The notes under the pieces: model-generated
Told to the model about the DNA's origin: nothing
Database searches by the model: none
What the model saw: the letters and a program-made list of their open reading frames with translations, nothing else
Assembly: GCA_029204225.1 (NCBI GenBank)
Contig: CM055098.1
Span: forward strand, 51,962,728-52,026,727
Source: Diphasiastrum complanatum
Taxonomy: Eukaryota; Streptophyta; Lycopodiopsida; Lycopodiales; Lycopodiaceae
Length of the DNA stretch: 64,000 nucleotides
Direction of reading: 5' to 3'
Shown here: positions 1 to 10,271 of the stretch, one piece after another
Numbering within the stretch: the stretch's first letter is position 1
How the letters are laid out: each line of letters opens with the position of its first letter
Made by a program: the position numbers and the translations under genes

Positions 1-251
1 TTGACAGGAACTCTATATCACAACACTACGATGTTTTTGTGGCAGTTATGAACATGGATCGCCATTGCGTGCTCATCTTTTCTGATCCATTCAGCTCTCC
101 TCGGGTCTCCCTCTAGAGGCTGCACCTCTGAGAGTTCGGTCACTGACCAGATGCCTTCGCCCTTCAGAAGTGTTTTGATTTTGAATTTTCAGATTCTGTA
201 ATTTGCGCCATCGAAACTGATTGCTACTCTTGTCTGGATTGTTGTAGCCAT
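1..251 (-). pseudogene. Ty1/copia gag N-terminus, partial and broken
   Basis: Reading leftward from the ATG at 249-251, the frame gives the start of a copia Gag (UBN2-type) protein: a short leader, then FDGANYRI followed by KFKIKTLL and EGIWSVTE, the pattern seen at the start of copia polyproteins. It runs off the left edge. The conserved Trp of the I-W-K motif is a TGA stop (codon at 189-191), and a second in-frame stop lies at 18-20, so the copy is dead unless read through. A primer-binding site lies 40 bp upstream at the expected distance, which supports the start choice and the minus orientation. Gag would form the capsid of the retrotransposon particle. The family is not identified. Confidence 0.72.
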
Positions 252-290
252 ATTGTGTTGTTTGGAAGAATATCAGTAGTGATAACCTGT

Positions 291-304
291 GGGCTTCGAT
301 ACCA
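291..304 (-). other. Retrotransposon primer-binding site
   Basis: On the minus strand this reads TGGTATCGAAGCCC, a variant of the copia primer site complementary to the 3' end of initiator Met tRNA. It directly follows a CA dinucleotide (minus strand) that would end the 5' LTR, and precedes the gag start at 251. Confidence 0.6.
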
Positions 305-900
305 TGTCGCGAGAAGCGAGACTGTTTCGATTTTGTCTTCGTCTTCTTGTTCGCAAACGATTTTGTGTCTTTGAATTTTCTTTTTGCGCGGAAGCTATTT
401 ACAGGATCCCAGACACGCGACTACACATGATAGAACAGATTCTATTCTAGCAATCAAGACAAATGACAGAACAAGATAGGGAGATGCATGAAAATAGAAC
501 GACTATATTATCAGTTTAGTTTCTAGAGCGAGATCGTCAGTGTCTCACTCGTTGGCGGAGTGACACTCTGCTCTTTCGCCGTGCTCTTCTCATTGGCAGA
601 CTTTCATACATAGCTCTATTGTTTCTCGTAATTTTCTTTCTGCTCTACTCGCTACGTCTCTCTCTGTCTCTTACAGATCTATTCAGATTTTCTTCACATT
701 CGTTTATGATCCAGAGAGGATAGTTTATACTTCCACAGTGTGGAGTTTACAAGATGGCTAAACATAGAATCACAAGACTAGTTAACGCTAATCAACTAGT
801 TAGTTAGTCTTCGTCGTTGCCACTCGTTTTAGCTGGGCGTGAAGTCTACGACTCCAAGCCCGTTGAGCTACCAGCTAGCAGCGTGAAAGATTCCTCTTCG
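305..900 (-). mobile_element. Probable 5' LTR of the left-edge copia element
   Basis: The stretch next to the primer site should be the 5' LTR of the minus-strand element. The inner boundary (305) is set by the primer site; the outer end is not resolved and 900 is only a guess. No second copy exists in the window for comparison. It contains several T-rich and CTC-rich runs and no credible gene. Confidence 0.35.
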
Positions 901-991
901 TTTGTTTCATAATTTCCCGTTGGCCTTCGTTCTTTTCGTTTTTTTTTTGTTTTTGCGTCCCTTTGCGGTTTGCGGTCCTGGAGGTGTGTTT

Positions 992-1018
992 ACGATTCAC
1001 GAATGATTCGTGAATCGT
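992..1018. repeat. Perfect 27-bp palindrome
   Basis: Two 13-base arms (ACGATTCACGAAT and its exact reverse complement) are separated by a single G. It lies in otherwise featureless DNA. It could be the tip of a small foldback element or a chance palindrome. Confidence 0.7.
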
Positions 1019-1906
1019 TTGTGCTTTGAGTCAAAGACACATTGACTGTTGCAAATCGTTCTCGTTCGACCTTCGTTTCTTGTTCGTGCTACGACAAAGT
1101 TGCAGGAGTTTACCATTTCTGACAATCACTACTAAAATAGATCCAATAATAGGTAATGCAGGAAGCTTTGAAGCGGCCGCTCCTGCAAACTGAGTCTGTC
1201 GAAGAATTGAAATCGCCTGTGAACGTTGTAGTGCTATAGAAATACGTTGACGGTAGAAACAATGACGGAAGGTAAGGTAATGCTTTGTCCTTGGCGTTTT
1301 ACCATATGCTCCACACATAAAGATAATCTGAATTAAACACCATCTTATTTGCCTGTTGCTCATATTTTTCAATAAATGTGGAAAAAGAAATTACAATTTT
1401 TTTTTTTGCATACATGTTAAGCAACTAGTGGTATTATACAACTTGGCTTGCCATTTACGGAGCTAAGCTCCTTAGATGTCACTACACAATGGTTGGGATT
1501 TGTCTGCACCTTTCCGGTGGCGGTCAACAACTCTACTCATACACCCCACCACGATGGACCATTACAAAAATTCAAATTTGAACTTGTAAGCTATTTTTTA
1601 TTTTAAACTAAGCTCAAGTCAAGATTAAAATCCATTAAGAAGCTCCCCAAATTTAGGAACTTTGAGTAGAATACACCCCTATGCCCAAACACAAAGGAGG
1701 ATTTAAATTGTTAGAAAGGAAATAAAGGAGCGCGCAATTATATACAAGTTAAAACATTATAAAAAACATATTTCATTGATAAACTTGTCTATGAGACACG
1801 TTTATTCGTAGAAAATCTTTAAAATAGCTCAGCATTATCATGACAAAGCCAATGGACTACATATGTTCCAAAGTAGCTCAAACATGTACTAAGATATCCT
1901 CATGAA
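1019..1906. other. No gene recognised
   Basis: AT-rich DNA with a short poly(T) run near 1396-1408. A 113-codon minus frame at 1031-1372 has no recognisable motif and was not accepted. Confidence 0.5.
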
Positions 1907-2636
1907 TTGTTTTTAGCTTTTTTTAAAAAAATTGTATTGGATTTTTGCCATGCTGTGAAGCTCTCCATGCATTCATTGTGTATAAATTGGTCTTCTAAAA
2001 ATTGCATGAGTCAATACGCATCGGAGTTTGAAGCCATCAAAGGCATTCATGTTGTTGTGGTTGCAGTTGATGGGAGCCATATCCCTATCATTGGCCCAAC
2101 AAAAAATCCACAAGACTATTGCAACAAAAAAGGGTTTCATTGCATTCTATTGCAAGTCATAACGAATGCACATGTTTAGTCTGGAATTACAATGTTGGTT
2201 GGGCAGGCAGTATACATGATTGGTCTTTATTCAAGCAATCAAATATTGGCCAAAGGTGTTTGGCTAGAAAACTAGGAAACTATTGTTTGATTGGGGATGT
2301 TGCTTACCCACCAAGAGATTGGATACTAAGTCCGTTCAAAGGTCATAAGGATGGTTTGTCAAGAGTTGAGTACCAGTGGAATTTTGTACAATCGAGCACA
2401 CAAATGGCAGTTGAGTGATCATTTGGTATGTTAAAGTCTAGGTGGAGAATTTTGATCAAGCAATTTGTTATGAAATTATAGTACTTGAAATGGTTGCTAC
2501 TTGCTCCGACCTGAACAATCTATGTATTATATACAAAGATAGTTTTGATGAGATGTGGGTAGCTAAGATTGAGTCTAAGCTGAAGTATAAAACATGGAAA
2601 GATGTAAGAAAGAGAAGAACTAAACTTAATTTTTGA
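1907..2636 (+). pseudogene. PIF/Harbinger (HARBI1-like, DDE_Tnp_4) transposase relic
   Basis: Three overlapping frames together give the catalytic region of a PIF/Harbinger DDE transposase. The first holds NCMSQYASEFEAIKGI and then VDGSHIPI with the first catalytic Asp (about 2068). After a frameshift near 2175 comes WNYNVGWAGSIHDWSLF with the second Asp, then a GDVAYPP-type segment. The third catalytic region reads MAVE, then a TGA stop (2416-2418), then SFGMLKSRWRIL in the same frame. A second frameshift near 2480 restores CSDLNNLCIIYKDSFDE, the usual C-terminal tail. These enzymes cut and paste elements flanked by a 3-bp TTA/TAA duplication. Two frameshifts and one stop make it non-functional. 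No terminal repeats or partner Myb-like gene were found next to it. Confidence 0.85.
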
Positions 2637-3360
2637 AGTACTATATGAAGTCTAGAGATTGCAAACAATCAATGAAGATGCTTTTTCAAGATGAGGAGCA
2701 CATGCCTAATAGTAGCATGCAAGGAGAGAGTTCATCTGAGAGTTGAATGTTTAGATGATGAACAAATCACTCAAGCAAGCAAAAGTAGATCAACCACACT
2801 TGAGATATAGCGACAAGATAAATTAGAGGCCATAGTGTATGCTACGATGCGTCTCCCTAGACAAAAACATCCAATAAGTTAAATATCATGTCCATATGGC
2901 ATGTGTAAAAGGTCCCAATAGCCTATTCTTTGAACATGTGTGGCTTTATTTGAGTCGGACGTCCTACAGTTGCTTATTCATATGTTGATTGCATTGTTTA
3001 ATGATCCCGAATCATATGTTGATTGCAACACCTTGCACAAGACTAGGAAATGTCAGAGGAAAAAGCAAATGTGGCTCAACAACATTGTTGGATCGTGGTT
3101 TTTCTTAGCATGATTTCAGAGATTTAGTTTTTAAACCCAATTTGCAATGAGAGACCATTTTGCATTGTTTATGTTTGTTCTTTTATATGCTCTTGTATCA
3201 CTGTTAACCATTTAACATTTTACTTTGTCAACATTTTATAGGTATGTGTTCATTTTTTCTCAATGTCATTCGTTGTTCTATCCCAATTTGGTTCATCTCT
3301 TTTATCAATGCAAATGAACAAGGGAGGAGGAGGAAGTGTTGCCAATGTGATGGTGCTAGA
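2637..3360. other. No gene recognised
   Basis: AT-rich stretch between the transposase relic and the copia protease piece. It may be the non-coding tail of the Harbinger element, but no terminal inverted repeat was seen. Confidence 0.4.
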
Positions 3361-3532
3361 AAAGATTTATTCATAAGAATGTACTTGCCATCTCGCAAAG
3401 CATCTGACGACAGCTCTTGATTTCTTGATTCCGAAGCCACTCAACATATGACCAACCATATCGACTGTTTCAAATCCTATGTGTCGTACAGTACCAAGAG
3501 ATACGTTCACTTGGGAAACAATACCGCACATG
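3361..3532 (+). pseudogene. Copia protease fragment
   Basis: A short frame reads FLDSEATQHMTNHIDCF and then HLGNNTAHVLDF, the aspartic protease region of a copia polyprotein (consensus W-x-x-D-S-G-A-T-x-H-M). The catalytic Asp-Ser is at about 3427; Gly is replaced by Glu. The Trp expected just before it is a TGA codon at 3418-3420. The piece stops where an LTR begins at 3533, so it looks like an older element into which another copia inserted, or a deletion junction. Confidence 0.65.
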
Positions 3533-4421
3533 TGTTGGATTTCAATGCTCAAGATCAAATCCATTGAGTAATGAGAATCCTGAAAGATTCAGCCGAAGTC
3601 GACGCCATCGACTTCGAAGTCATCGAAGTGTTCGAAGTCTGACTTCATCAACTTTGACTTTTCCATGTATATAATCAAGTGTCCCTGTCGACATCAAAGT
3701 GTCCGACATCGAAGTCATCGACATCGAAGTGTCCCTGTCGATATTGAAGTCATCGACTTCTCCTATGTATACTCATATGATATATACAACATCTACTTAC
3801 CCAACATCAAAGTCATTGACTACATTGACTTCGACTTGTCATGTATATACCCATCAACTGAATTCATCAAAATCTCCACACTAACTCCGTCAACCGAATC
3901 AGTCTACATGTCCAACTTCGTCGACTTTATCGAATTCGTCATCAGGAAAAAGTCGATCCATGAACTAGTAGACGATTTCAAGTACATCTCTGACAGTCCA
4001 CCTAATTTGTACATACATTTACAGTTAGAGAAGACGACCATCTAATGAATAACGACTACAATACATTAAGTAGTTAAGACTTTATGTTCCCAATGCACTG
4101 AGCACTGACATGCAATCGTCAATGTATAGCATCAACACTCTTGCTAGATTGGTGAGGATGTATTCTAGTTAAGTAACAATTTTGTAGTTAGAGATGATCA
4201 TTCAGATCAGTTGGAGATTTTTTGCGCCTACTGTCTTGTGATGCTCCTCTTTTACTCATTTTTCTTACAATCAGAGTGCAAGTTTTGTCTCACTACTGTT
4301 TCGTTCACTTGTATTGCTACTCAGCTTTCATTTTGATTATCGTTTGCTGTTAACTGCTGCACTACCGATCAACCATCCATCTGCTATCAGACTTCCGTTG
4401 CTCTCCTACCATTTTTTGACA
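3533..4421 (+). mobile_element. 5' LTR of a plus-strand copia element
   Basis: It begins TGTTGGAT and ends TTTGACA immediately before a primer-binding site. Its first 55 bases resemble the start of the solo LTR at 32,322 (shared blocks TCAAATCCATT and ATCCTGAAAG), which supports the left edge; a later block with ATCAGAGT and TCTCACTA also matches. The LTR is about 889 bp, longer than the 607-bp relative, mainly because of an internal GAAGTC-rich minisatellite. Confidence 0.6.
3590..3870. repeat. Degenerate GAAGTC/CGACATC minisatellite
   Basis: Repeated short words such as CATCGAAGT, GACATCGAAGTG and their near reverse complement GACTTCGA fill this stretch. The array is impure and interrupted by AT-rich spacers. 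It sits inside the LTR at 3533-4421. A 126-codon frame across it (3665-4045) is explained by the repeat keeping stops away and was not called. Confidence 0.65.
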
Positions 4422-4435
4422 TGGTATCAGAGTGG
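4422..4435 (+). other. Retrotransposon primer-binding site
   Basis: TGGTATCAGAGTGG, matching the plant copia primer site for initiator Met tRNA, directly after the LTR end and 127 bp before the gag start. Confidence 0.75.
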
Positions 4436-4561
4436 GTGGCTCAGTAATATGCATTTCTATTGCAGGTTATCAGTCTTGTTTCTATCAAGACATCATTTCA
4501 GCAAGTGTACAACTAGCAGTATTCAGATATTGTTGTTTCTACCAACGATCTGTACACCAGA

Positions 4562-5484
4562 ATGGATTCATCTTCCAGTTCATCTATGATTGACAAGCTC
4601 GACGGAGAGAACTACCATCTTTGAAAGTTCAAGATGAGAGTAGTTCTACTTGCCAAAGAACTCTGGGACATCGTCGATGGCACTGAGGTCAAACCAGAGG
4701 CTGCTGATCTAGCCAACATCACTAAATGGAGACAGAGAGATGGCAAGGCATTTGCCTTGATCACTCTCAATATCAAGGACTCTCAGATTAGCCACATATG
4801 TGCTGGTCAGACCACTAAGGATGCATAGGACATCCTAGCAACTCTCTATGATATCAAAGATGTCACCTCCAAGCTTCATCTGAGGAAGAAATTCTTCACT
4901 CTCAGAATGTCTGATGCATATAGTGTTTCGAGCCATCTCAACACTTTCTTTATGGAGCAGATGACTGCAACAAAATCAGTCATTGAAGATTCGGATGTAG
5001 TAATGACTCTATTATTGAGTCCTCCTGATGCCTATGAAACCAGAGTTATGGCTATTTCAACCCAGCAGCATCTCACTCTATCAAGAGTAATCTTGATGCT
5101 ACTACAAGAGGAGATCAGAAGGAATGCTTCCTCCTCTGGCTCATGATCGGATCCACAAGCTCTATACACAAAGAAAAATCAGAAGTTTCAATCCAAGAGA
5201 TCTACAAAGTCAAATTACACTGACAAGAGGAGCAACATGCAGCAGCCTGTATCTAAAACACCATCAACATGAAGATCTTTATCATTACAACCAATGCAGA
5301 AGCTAGTATGCAAATACTATAAGAGGACTGGCCATCTCATCAAGGATTGTCGAACTCTGAAGTACAACAACGAGAAGAAGAAGCAGTTCCAGCAATAAGC
5401 CAATGCTGCTACAACCAGTCACTCGATCCAAGAACAAGAGGAAGATGAAGCAGCCTTCATGACCAAGGTTGGAGAGCAGCATGA
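4562..5484 (+). pseudogene. Copia gag, broken
   Basis: From the ATG at 4562 the frame gives a copia Gag: an initial Ser-rich leader, KLDGENYHL, then KFKMRVVLL, the helical UBN2-type region to about 5140, and a C-terminal zinc knuckle near 5310-5350 reading CKYYKRTGHLIKDC (the second Cys of CCHC is Tyr). Disruptions are a TGA at 4622-4624 in place of the conserved Trp, a TAG at 4826-4828 also in place of Trp, a stop near 5144 and further breaks. The LTR and primer site upstream belong to this copy. The frame ends abruptly near 5485, where an opposite-strand gag starts; protease and pol are absent. Confidence 0.8.
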
Positions 5485-6172
5485 TATCGATTCCTTGATT
5501 TTTCTTGAATGGATGTTGTTTCTTCTTGCCTTTAGATGTAAAGTTAGCCTTCTCCTCTCCTCCATTAAGTGACATGCTATCCATTCTTGTCTTGAGGTGT
5601 AGAAGCCTACTCTCCTCGGCCACAAGAACATTGTGCAACTTTTCAATGGATGGAAGAGTGTCTTGAATGGCAAATGATTGGACTAAGTTGGTGAACTCAT
5701 CACCTAGACCATTCAAGATGATTTGTACTAGCTCTTGATCTTGGATCTTCTCTCCTAATGCACTTAACTCCTTGTTAAGAGATTTGATCCTAAGGACATA
5801 CTCTTGTCCACTCTCTCCACTTCCTTTCATGCTTTGGAAAACTTGATTTCTTAGCATGAGGATTCTTGAAGTATTATTGGATTCATAGATGCTCTTTAAT
5901 TAATCCCAAGCCTCTTTGGATGAGGTACAAGAAGACACCTCTTTCAAGAGGTCATTGCATACATTTAACTTTATGCAATGTAGAGCTAATCTTGCTCTCT
6001 TCTTGTATTTGGCTTGTTCTTGGGGAGTTTGAGGCTCTTCCTCAACTCCTTGAACTATGTCAAATAGATCATAGATCACTAGGAGTGATTCTATTCTCAC
6101 TTTCCAAATGGAATATTTTGTGGAAGTGAGTCTCTCACTTGATTCCATCAAATATCCACCCATGGATGACAT
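5485..6172 (-). pseudogene. Copia gag of a second family, opposite strand, 3' truncated
   Basis: Starting from the ATG at 6172 the minus strand gives MSSMGGYLMESSERL, then YSIWKVRIESLL (Trp kept), a CTSSKEAWD block, a stop at the next codon, and in the same frame RILMLRNQVFQSM, LKTRMDSMSLNG and a Lys-rich tail ending about 5485. It is close to the gag at 24,432 (shared SERL-ST-YSIWKVR and LMLRNQV motifs), so both belong to one family. It meets the plus-strand gag at 4562-5484 tail to tail, with no LTR between them, which points to rearrangement rather than simple nesting. Confidence 0.8.
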
Positions 6173-6419
6173 TGTAGAATGAATGCTCTTCTTAAAATCA
6201 CAAAGATTTCTGAATTTTAAAAGATCTATGAAAGGCCTAAAGCTTACAAGAATGCATATAGGCTTGTCTCTATCAAACTAGCACACAAGCTTGAATGATA
6301 CACAAATATCTTGCCAAAAATTCCTAGCATTCACTCTCACAAAAAAAGCTAAACCAAAGAGCATTCTATGGCTAAGAAGACAACCAAAGAGCTACTATAG
6401 GTTACTTCATCTAACTAGT
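6173..6419. other. Leader of the minus-strand copia, otherwise nothing seen
   Basis: Non-coding DNA upstream of the gag at 6172, probably its untranslated leader. No primer site was recognised. Confidence 0.35.
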
Positions 6420-7240
6420 GCACCTCTCAACTTCATTGCGATACAACAACCAGTAGTTCCAACAGGGATGCCATCGGAAAGACACCAATTCCACGCTCCT
6501 GTGTTAGTTGTTACGCGAACACAGAAGAGGAAGGAAGTGGCTCCCTCACCACCACCCTCGGTCACTGACGACCAACCCTCAACTTTGGCGCCATATCCAA
6601 ATGTGAGGGAAGTAAGAAGATAGTACCAGAAAATAAGACACTGGGTACAGAAAGCACAAGCGGAGAAAAAAGAGCAAGAAAGAGACAATCCCATGGAACC
6701 TCCAATTGGCGTCGAACAGGTACCGCAAGCGGGCTCATCACTGCGCACTGATCAGAATGATCGGTTGCACCAACATGAACCACCTTTTCACATGGTAGAG
6801 CTCGAGGAACCACGCACTGAAAGGCTCACACTTTTACTATCAAGCCGTGTTAGTTTACCACTCGGAGAACTACTGCGAATTGCACCACAAGCGAAAAGCC
6901 TTCTAGATAAATGGGCCAAAGCAGATGAGGAGCCAGTAGCGCCTGAGCCCATATATTGTACGGGCTATAAAGAAACAAGTAACGTCCTCCACATCGGGGC
7001 AGCATGGGAAAGTGAGGAACACAACATCACTTTGCCAATCAAACACGAGATACGAGGACGAGGCGACATTAGTAGATGGAGGATCGGGTGTCAATTTGAT
7101 CTCCACTACTTTGTATGAAAAATGGGGTTTACAAGGATTAAAGCCAGCAAGATTCGCCATCAAGCTAGCGGATTAATCCTGTGTGAAACCAAAAAGTGTA
7201 GGTGCCGATATTCCTGTAAAGATGTAGTGGGTTTCTTTCC
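6420..7240 (+). pseudogene. Ty3/gypsy gag-protease fragment
   Basis: Two frames read as a linker rich in Pro, Glu and Gln (6420-7050) followed, after a frameshift near 7055, by a retropepsin: ATLVDGGSGVNLISTTLYEK, with the catalytic Asp codon at 7075, then GLKPARFAIKLAD, an in-frame stop, and SCVKP. Plant gypsy proteases of the Athila/Tat type have a D-x-G-S-x-V-N active site and this downstream pattern. It is a separate copy from the gypsy element starting near 7.25 kb, whose own protease is at 12.1-12.7 kb. No LTR or RT could be attached to it. Confidence 0.65.
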
Positions 7241-7544
7241 TTGCCTAACCTGAATCCAAGATCTAGTCAATCTAGCCAAAGAAACGGAGTTAGTTGTCAC
7301 GTGTAGGTTCGTTCCCATGAGAGCGATAATTTAGGTTAGATTTCAACATGAATGGAGGATTCACACATTAGGGCCCTTTTTTAACTCAAAAAGGGTCTCT
7401 TCCTTGCCTAAACATGTTTGATAGTCTAGATTAATTAACTTGCTAATAGTCCTATGTGGCAGTTCACCTTGGGTTTAGGTTGAGTTAAAACCAAGTCACA
7501 TAGGTTGCACTTGAACCTAGTATATTAAATAAATAAAGAATTAA

Positions 7545-8042
7545 ATGCTTGTAGGAGAGTTTAGAGAACAGAGAGCAAAAGCTTTCTTTCCCTCTCTGTC
7601 ATTGTTGGTCCACAGAGAGAGCTTTCCCTGTTGTGTGAATCTTACCTGTAGTTCCTTGATCACTGAGAATGGGGAAGGAAGAAATCTGAAGCAGATTGAA
7701 GGCAAACAATTGTGTGAAATCTGTTTGCAGACATTCTCATCAAATCTGATAGTAATTGTTGAAGCAAAGCTGAATTCTATTGGAATTTTGGAAGATTATA
7801 TCTCTGTGAAGTGCTTTCATTGCTATTGTTCTGAAGGAGAGATTCGTTTCATTGCTGCCTGCTGCTATGAGAAAGAGGATCTGCAAAATTCTGCTGCGGT
7901 TCTGATCAGAAGCGATCTGTTGGTGAAGAAGCCCCACGCTGCCCTGGAAGAGAGGAAGGACCTGCACATATATGAAGAAAAACCTTCCCTGCATATCGCG
8001 ATTGAAGAGGGAGATTGTTCTGTGAGAGGGAGATTGATCTGA
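7545..8042 (+). other. 165-codon open frame inside the gypsy LTR, unknown
   Basis: An ATG-started frame of 165 codons lies just downstream of the TATA-like sequence. It has Cys pairs (CEICLQ, CFHCYC) and a charged C-terminus but no family that I recognise. It is too close to the predicted transcription start to be a convincing gene, and stops are less frequent here because the DNA is richer in GC. Listed as an open question, not as a gene. Confidence 0.2.
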
Positions 8043-8932
8043 GGGAGAAGCGACCTATTTCAGTGGAGAAGCGACATGTTTCAGTGGAGACGCCACCCTG
8101 TCCTGTGAAAGGGAGGCCATGCTTCACCATCGCGATCTGTGCCCTCGCGATCTGAGCCTGAAAAGAGAGGAGGAGGAGAGGTCCGTGGAGAGAGAATCCA
8201 CGTGACCCAGGCCACGCATTCTTGAAGGCCAATTCTGATTTTTGGAGAGTTGGGAGAGAAGGGCCCGGGAAAGATTTAAGTGCTCACTTTTTGAAGAATT
8301 TATCTTATACTGAGGAAAGCCAAGGGACCTGCAACAGTCTGTAATTTGAAGAGTCGGGCCTGACTCCTTATTGAGAGCCCTTAACCTCTGGACACACTTT
8401 TGGACTGAGAGGCAGTATTGTGATTTTGTCTGAGGTAAGTGGTTATGAAATTTTGTGACTGAAATGAAAACAATGAACTGCCAATAATTTTACCGATTTT
8501 ACCATAATCTTTATTCTAGCTATATTTGGTACCGGTTTCTTGACTGTATGTAATTTACAGTCTAAAGTTTGATTTACTAAAAAGTTGAATCACAGTCATA
8601 ACTTCTGAATTGTGAAAACTTAAGGAGCTGATAGCTTTATCTATGAAAACAACATTTACGGTTTTCCTAAAGCTTTATAACTTACAAGGGGCCTTATAAA
8701 ATTTTATATAAAGAAAAATTGCAACCGAACTTACAATAGTTATAACTTGTTTGTTTTACATCGAAATTGAACAGTCCGAAAAGCAAAAGTGAGCAAAATT
8801 TTGTGTAGAATCCATCTGCAGTAAGAAAACTGAACTTTGGCAGACTGTTTGCAAGTTATTAAGTGATCAGTATCCTAATAAAAAACACGTCATAATTTGC
8901 AATATATGTAATAAGTCTATACTATATAAATA

Positions 8933-9391
8933 TCAGTTTGTTGGAACACACAAACTGAATACTATATCCAAAACTGTTGGAACACACAATTTGGAATAAT
9001 ACGGTTATGATAAGTAAGAGGTATCACTGTTGGAACATACAGTGTTGATGCCATACTGATACTTGTACTTGAGAGGTTTTAAAGCAGGAAAACTAAGTCA
9101 TATATTATGAACTAATATGGAGATACTGGGAAACAAGGATGGGATGTCTGTGACTATAAATTGTTGGAACTTTCATCAAATCCCTGAACATGATCGTAGA
9201 AGTATACTCAATTTTCTATCAGAATTATACTATCAAGAATCGATCATTCACATATATATTAACATTGAGTACACACTAGACGAAGAGTGCTGGGCTACTG
9301 TAGATAGTGAGATGAGTGAAACTATTACTGAATTGTTACCTGAAGGTAGATTTTAGCCCCGTTACATTTATGAAGAGTTTGGAACACTCTT
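8933..9391 (+). repeat. Series of hairpins with a shared TGGAAC loop
   Basis: Four inverted repeats share a loop built on TTGGAAC while their stems differ. Hairpin 1 (8933-8958): stem CAGTTTGT, loop TGGAACAC. Hairpin 2 (8968-8994): imperfect stem, same loop. Hairpin 3 (9025-9044): stem CACTGT, loop TGGAACAT. Hairpin 4 (9373-9391): stem AAGAGT, loop TTGGAAC. They lie in the transcribed part of the gypsy LTR, upstream of the primer site at 9548. Confidence 0.65.
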
Positions 9392-9547
9392 TTATATAAT
9401 ATACGGTGTATCCTATAAAGATTCAGGATTGACTGATAGAGAATCATTGATACTCGCGTAAAGTGAGATCTGATACTTGATTTTGCTGATTTACCCCTTT
9501 GAACATTTCTAGTTAGTTCAATCCCTTGCTAGAAAATAGTTTAACAT

Positions 9548-9565
9548 TGGTGCGTCTGCCGAGAG
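9548..9565 (+). other. Gypsy primer-binding site
   Basis: TGGTGCGTCTGCCGAGAG resembles the tRNA primer sites of plant gypsy elements. It follows the LTR end by one base. The exact tRNA is not assigned. Confidence 0.6.
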
Positions 9566-9879
9566 TGTGGATTTGATAAGGAAAAAAAAAATATTGCATA
9601 TGGGCATGCCCTTTATTCCCCCCCGTGAAACTATAAATAAAATATTGACGTTATTCAAATTAAAGGTCAAAGAGACACCTTCAATTGGGTTAACATATCT
9701 ATCACTTTATCATAGACTGCAAAAATATAGCATGGCCAATGCAGAATGGAATTTGAGTCTGTATGATAATATGAATACTATAAGAGGAATTATTCAAGGA
9801 CTCTAGATTTGAATAAGTATTCAATAGAGATTATCTGAGACTTACTTACAAACTAGAGTGGATATATTCCAGAGCGGAA

Positions 9880-10120
9880 TACGACGCTTGTTATGGGGAG
9901 AATTAATAGGCGTAATAAATGGATGACTAAACCAACTACACAAGAGGAATTACAAATTTTATTAGGTTCAGCGGGGTATTATAAAAAGCTTATATCCAAC
10001 TTTACAAAAATTATTAAACCATTGCTGAATTTAGTAAAAGCTGAAGTTATAGTGAATTGGACCTTTGAAGGTGACTGGGCATTTTTTATGATTCAACAAG
10101 CTATACTTAGCAGTTAAATT
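9880..10120 (+). pseudogene. Displaced gypsy RT/RNase H connection fragment
   Basis: The frame reads TKPTTQEELQILLGSAGYYK, then NFTKIIKPLLNLVK and an NW-F-G-WAF segment. This is the linker between reverse transcriptase and RNase H (consensus P-T-x-x-E-L-x-x-F-L-G-x-x-G-Y-Y). It lies upstream of gag, where no pol sequence belongs. The element has its own copy of this region near 13,690-13,830, so this one is an extra, moved piece. No LTR borders it. Confidence 0.7.
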
Positions 10121-10271
10121 TGACTAAAAAACGATAGGTATCCCAAGTGATAATCCTTGACTATTAGAACAATTATCATTAACTGCTGCGTTTAGTCCAC
10201 GCACTTTAAGAAGAGTCATACGTGATTCTCGACGATTACAAGCAGAGATAGACCAGAAATCCCATTTTGAC

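Larger units (their letters stand above)
7250..9546 (+). mobile_element. 5' LTR of a plus-strand Ty3/gypsy element
   Basis: The right end is fixed by a CA at 9545-9546 followed by a gypsy-type primer site. The left end is approximate. A TATA-like stretch (TATATTAAATAAATAAAG, about 7521-7538) could be the promoter, giving a long transcribed leader of about 2 kb. The downstream half carries a series of hairpins. No 3' LTR copy exists in the window because the element is cut off near 15.3 kb, so the LTR limits rest on one side only. Confidence 0.5.

Noticed and set aside
1031-1372. 113-codon minus-strand frame
   Set aside because: No recognisable motif and no promoter or splice support.
3665-4045. 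126-codon frame with repeated Asp-Ile-Glu-Val words
   Set aside because: It is the minisatellite inside an LTR; openness follows from the repeat.
189-4624. TGA as a sense codon for Trp
   Set aside because: The same elements contain many other stops and frameshifts and use TGG elsewhere, so decay explains it better.
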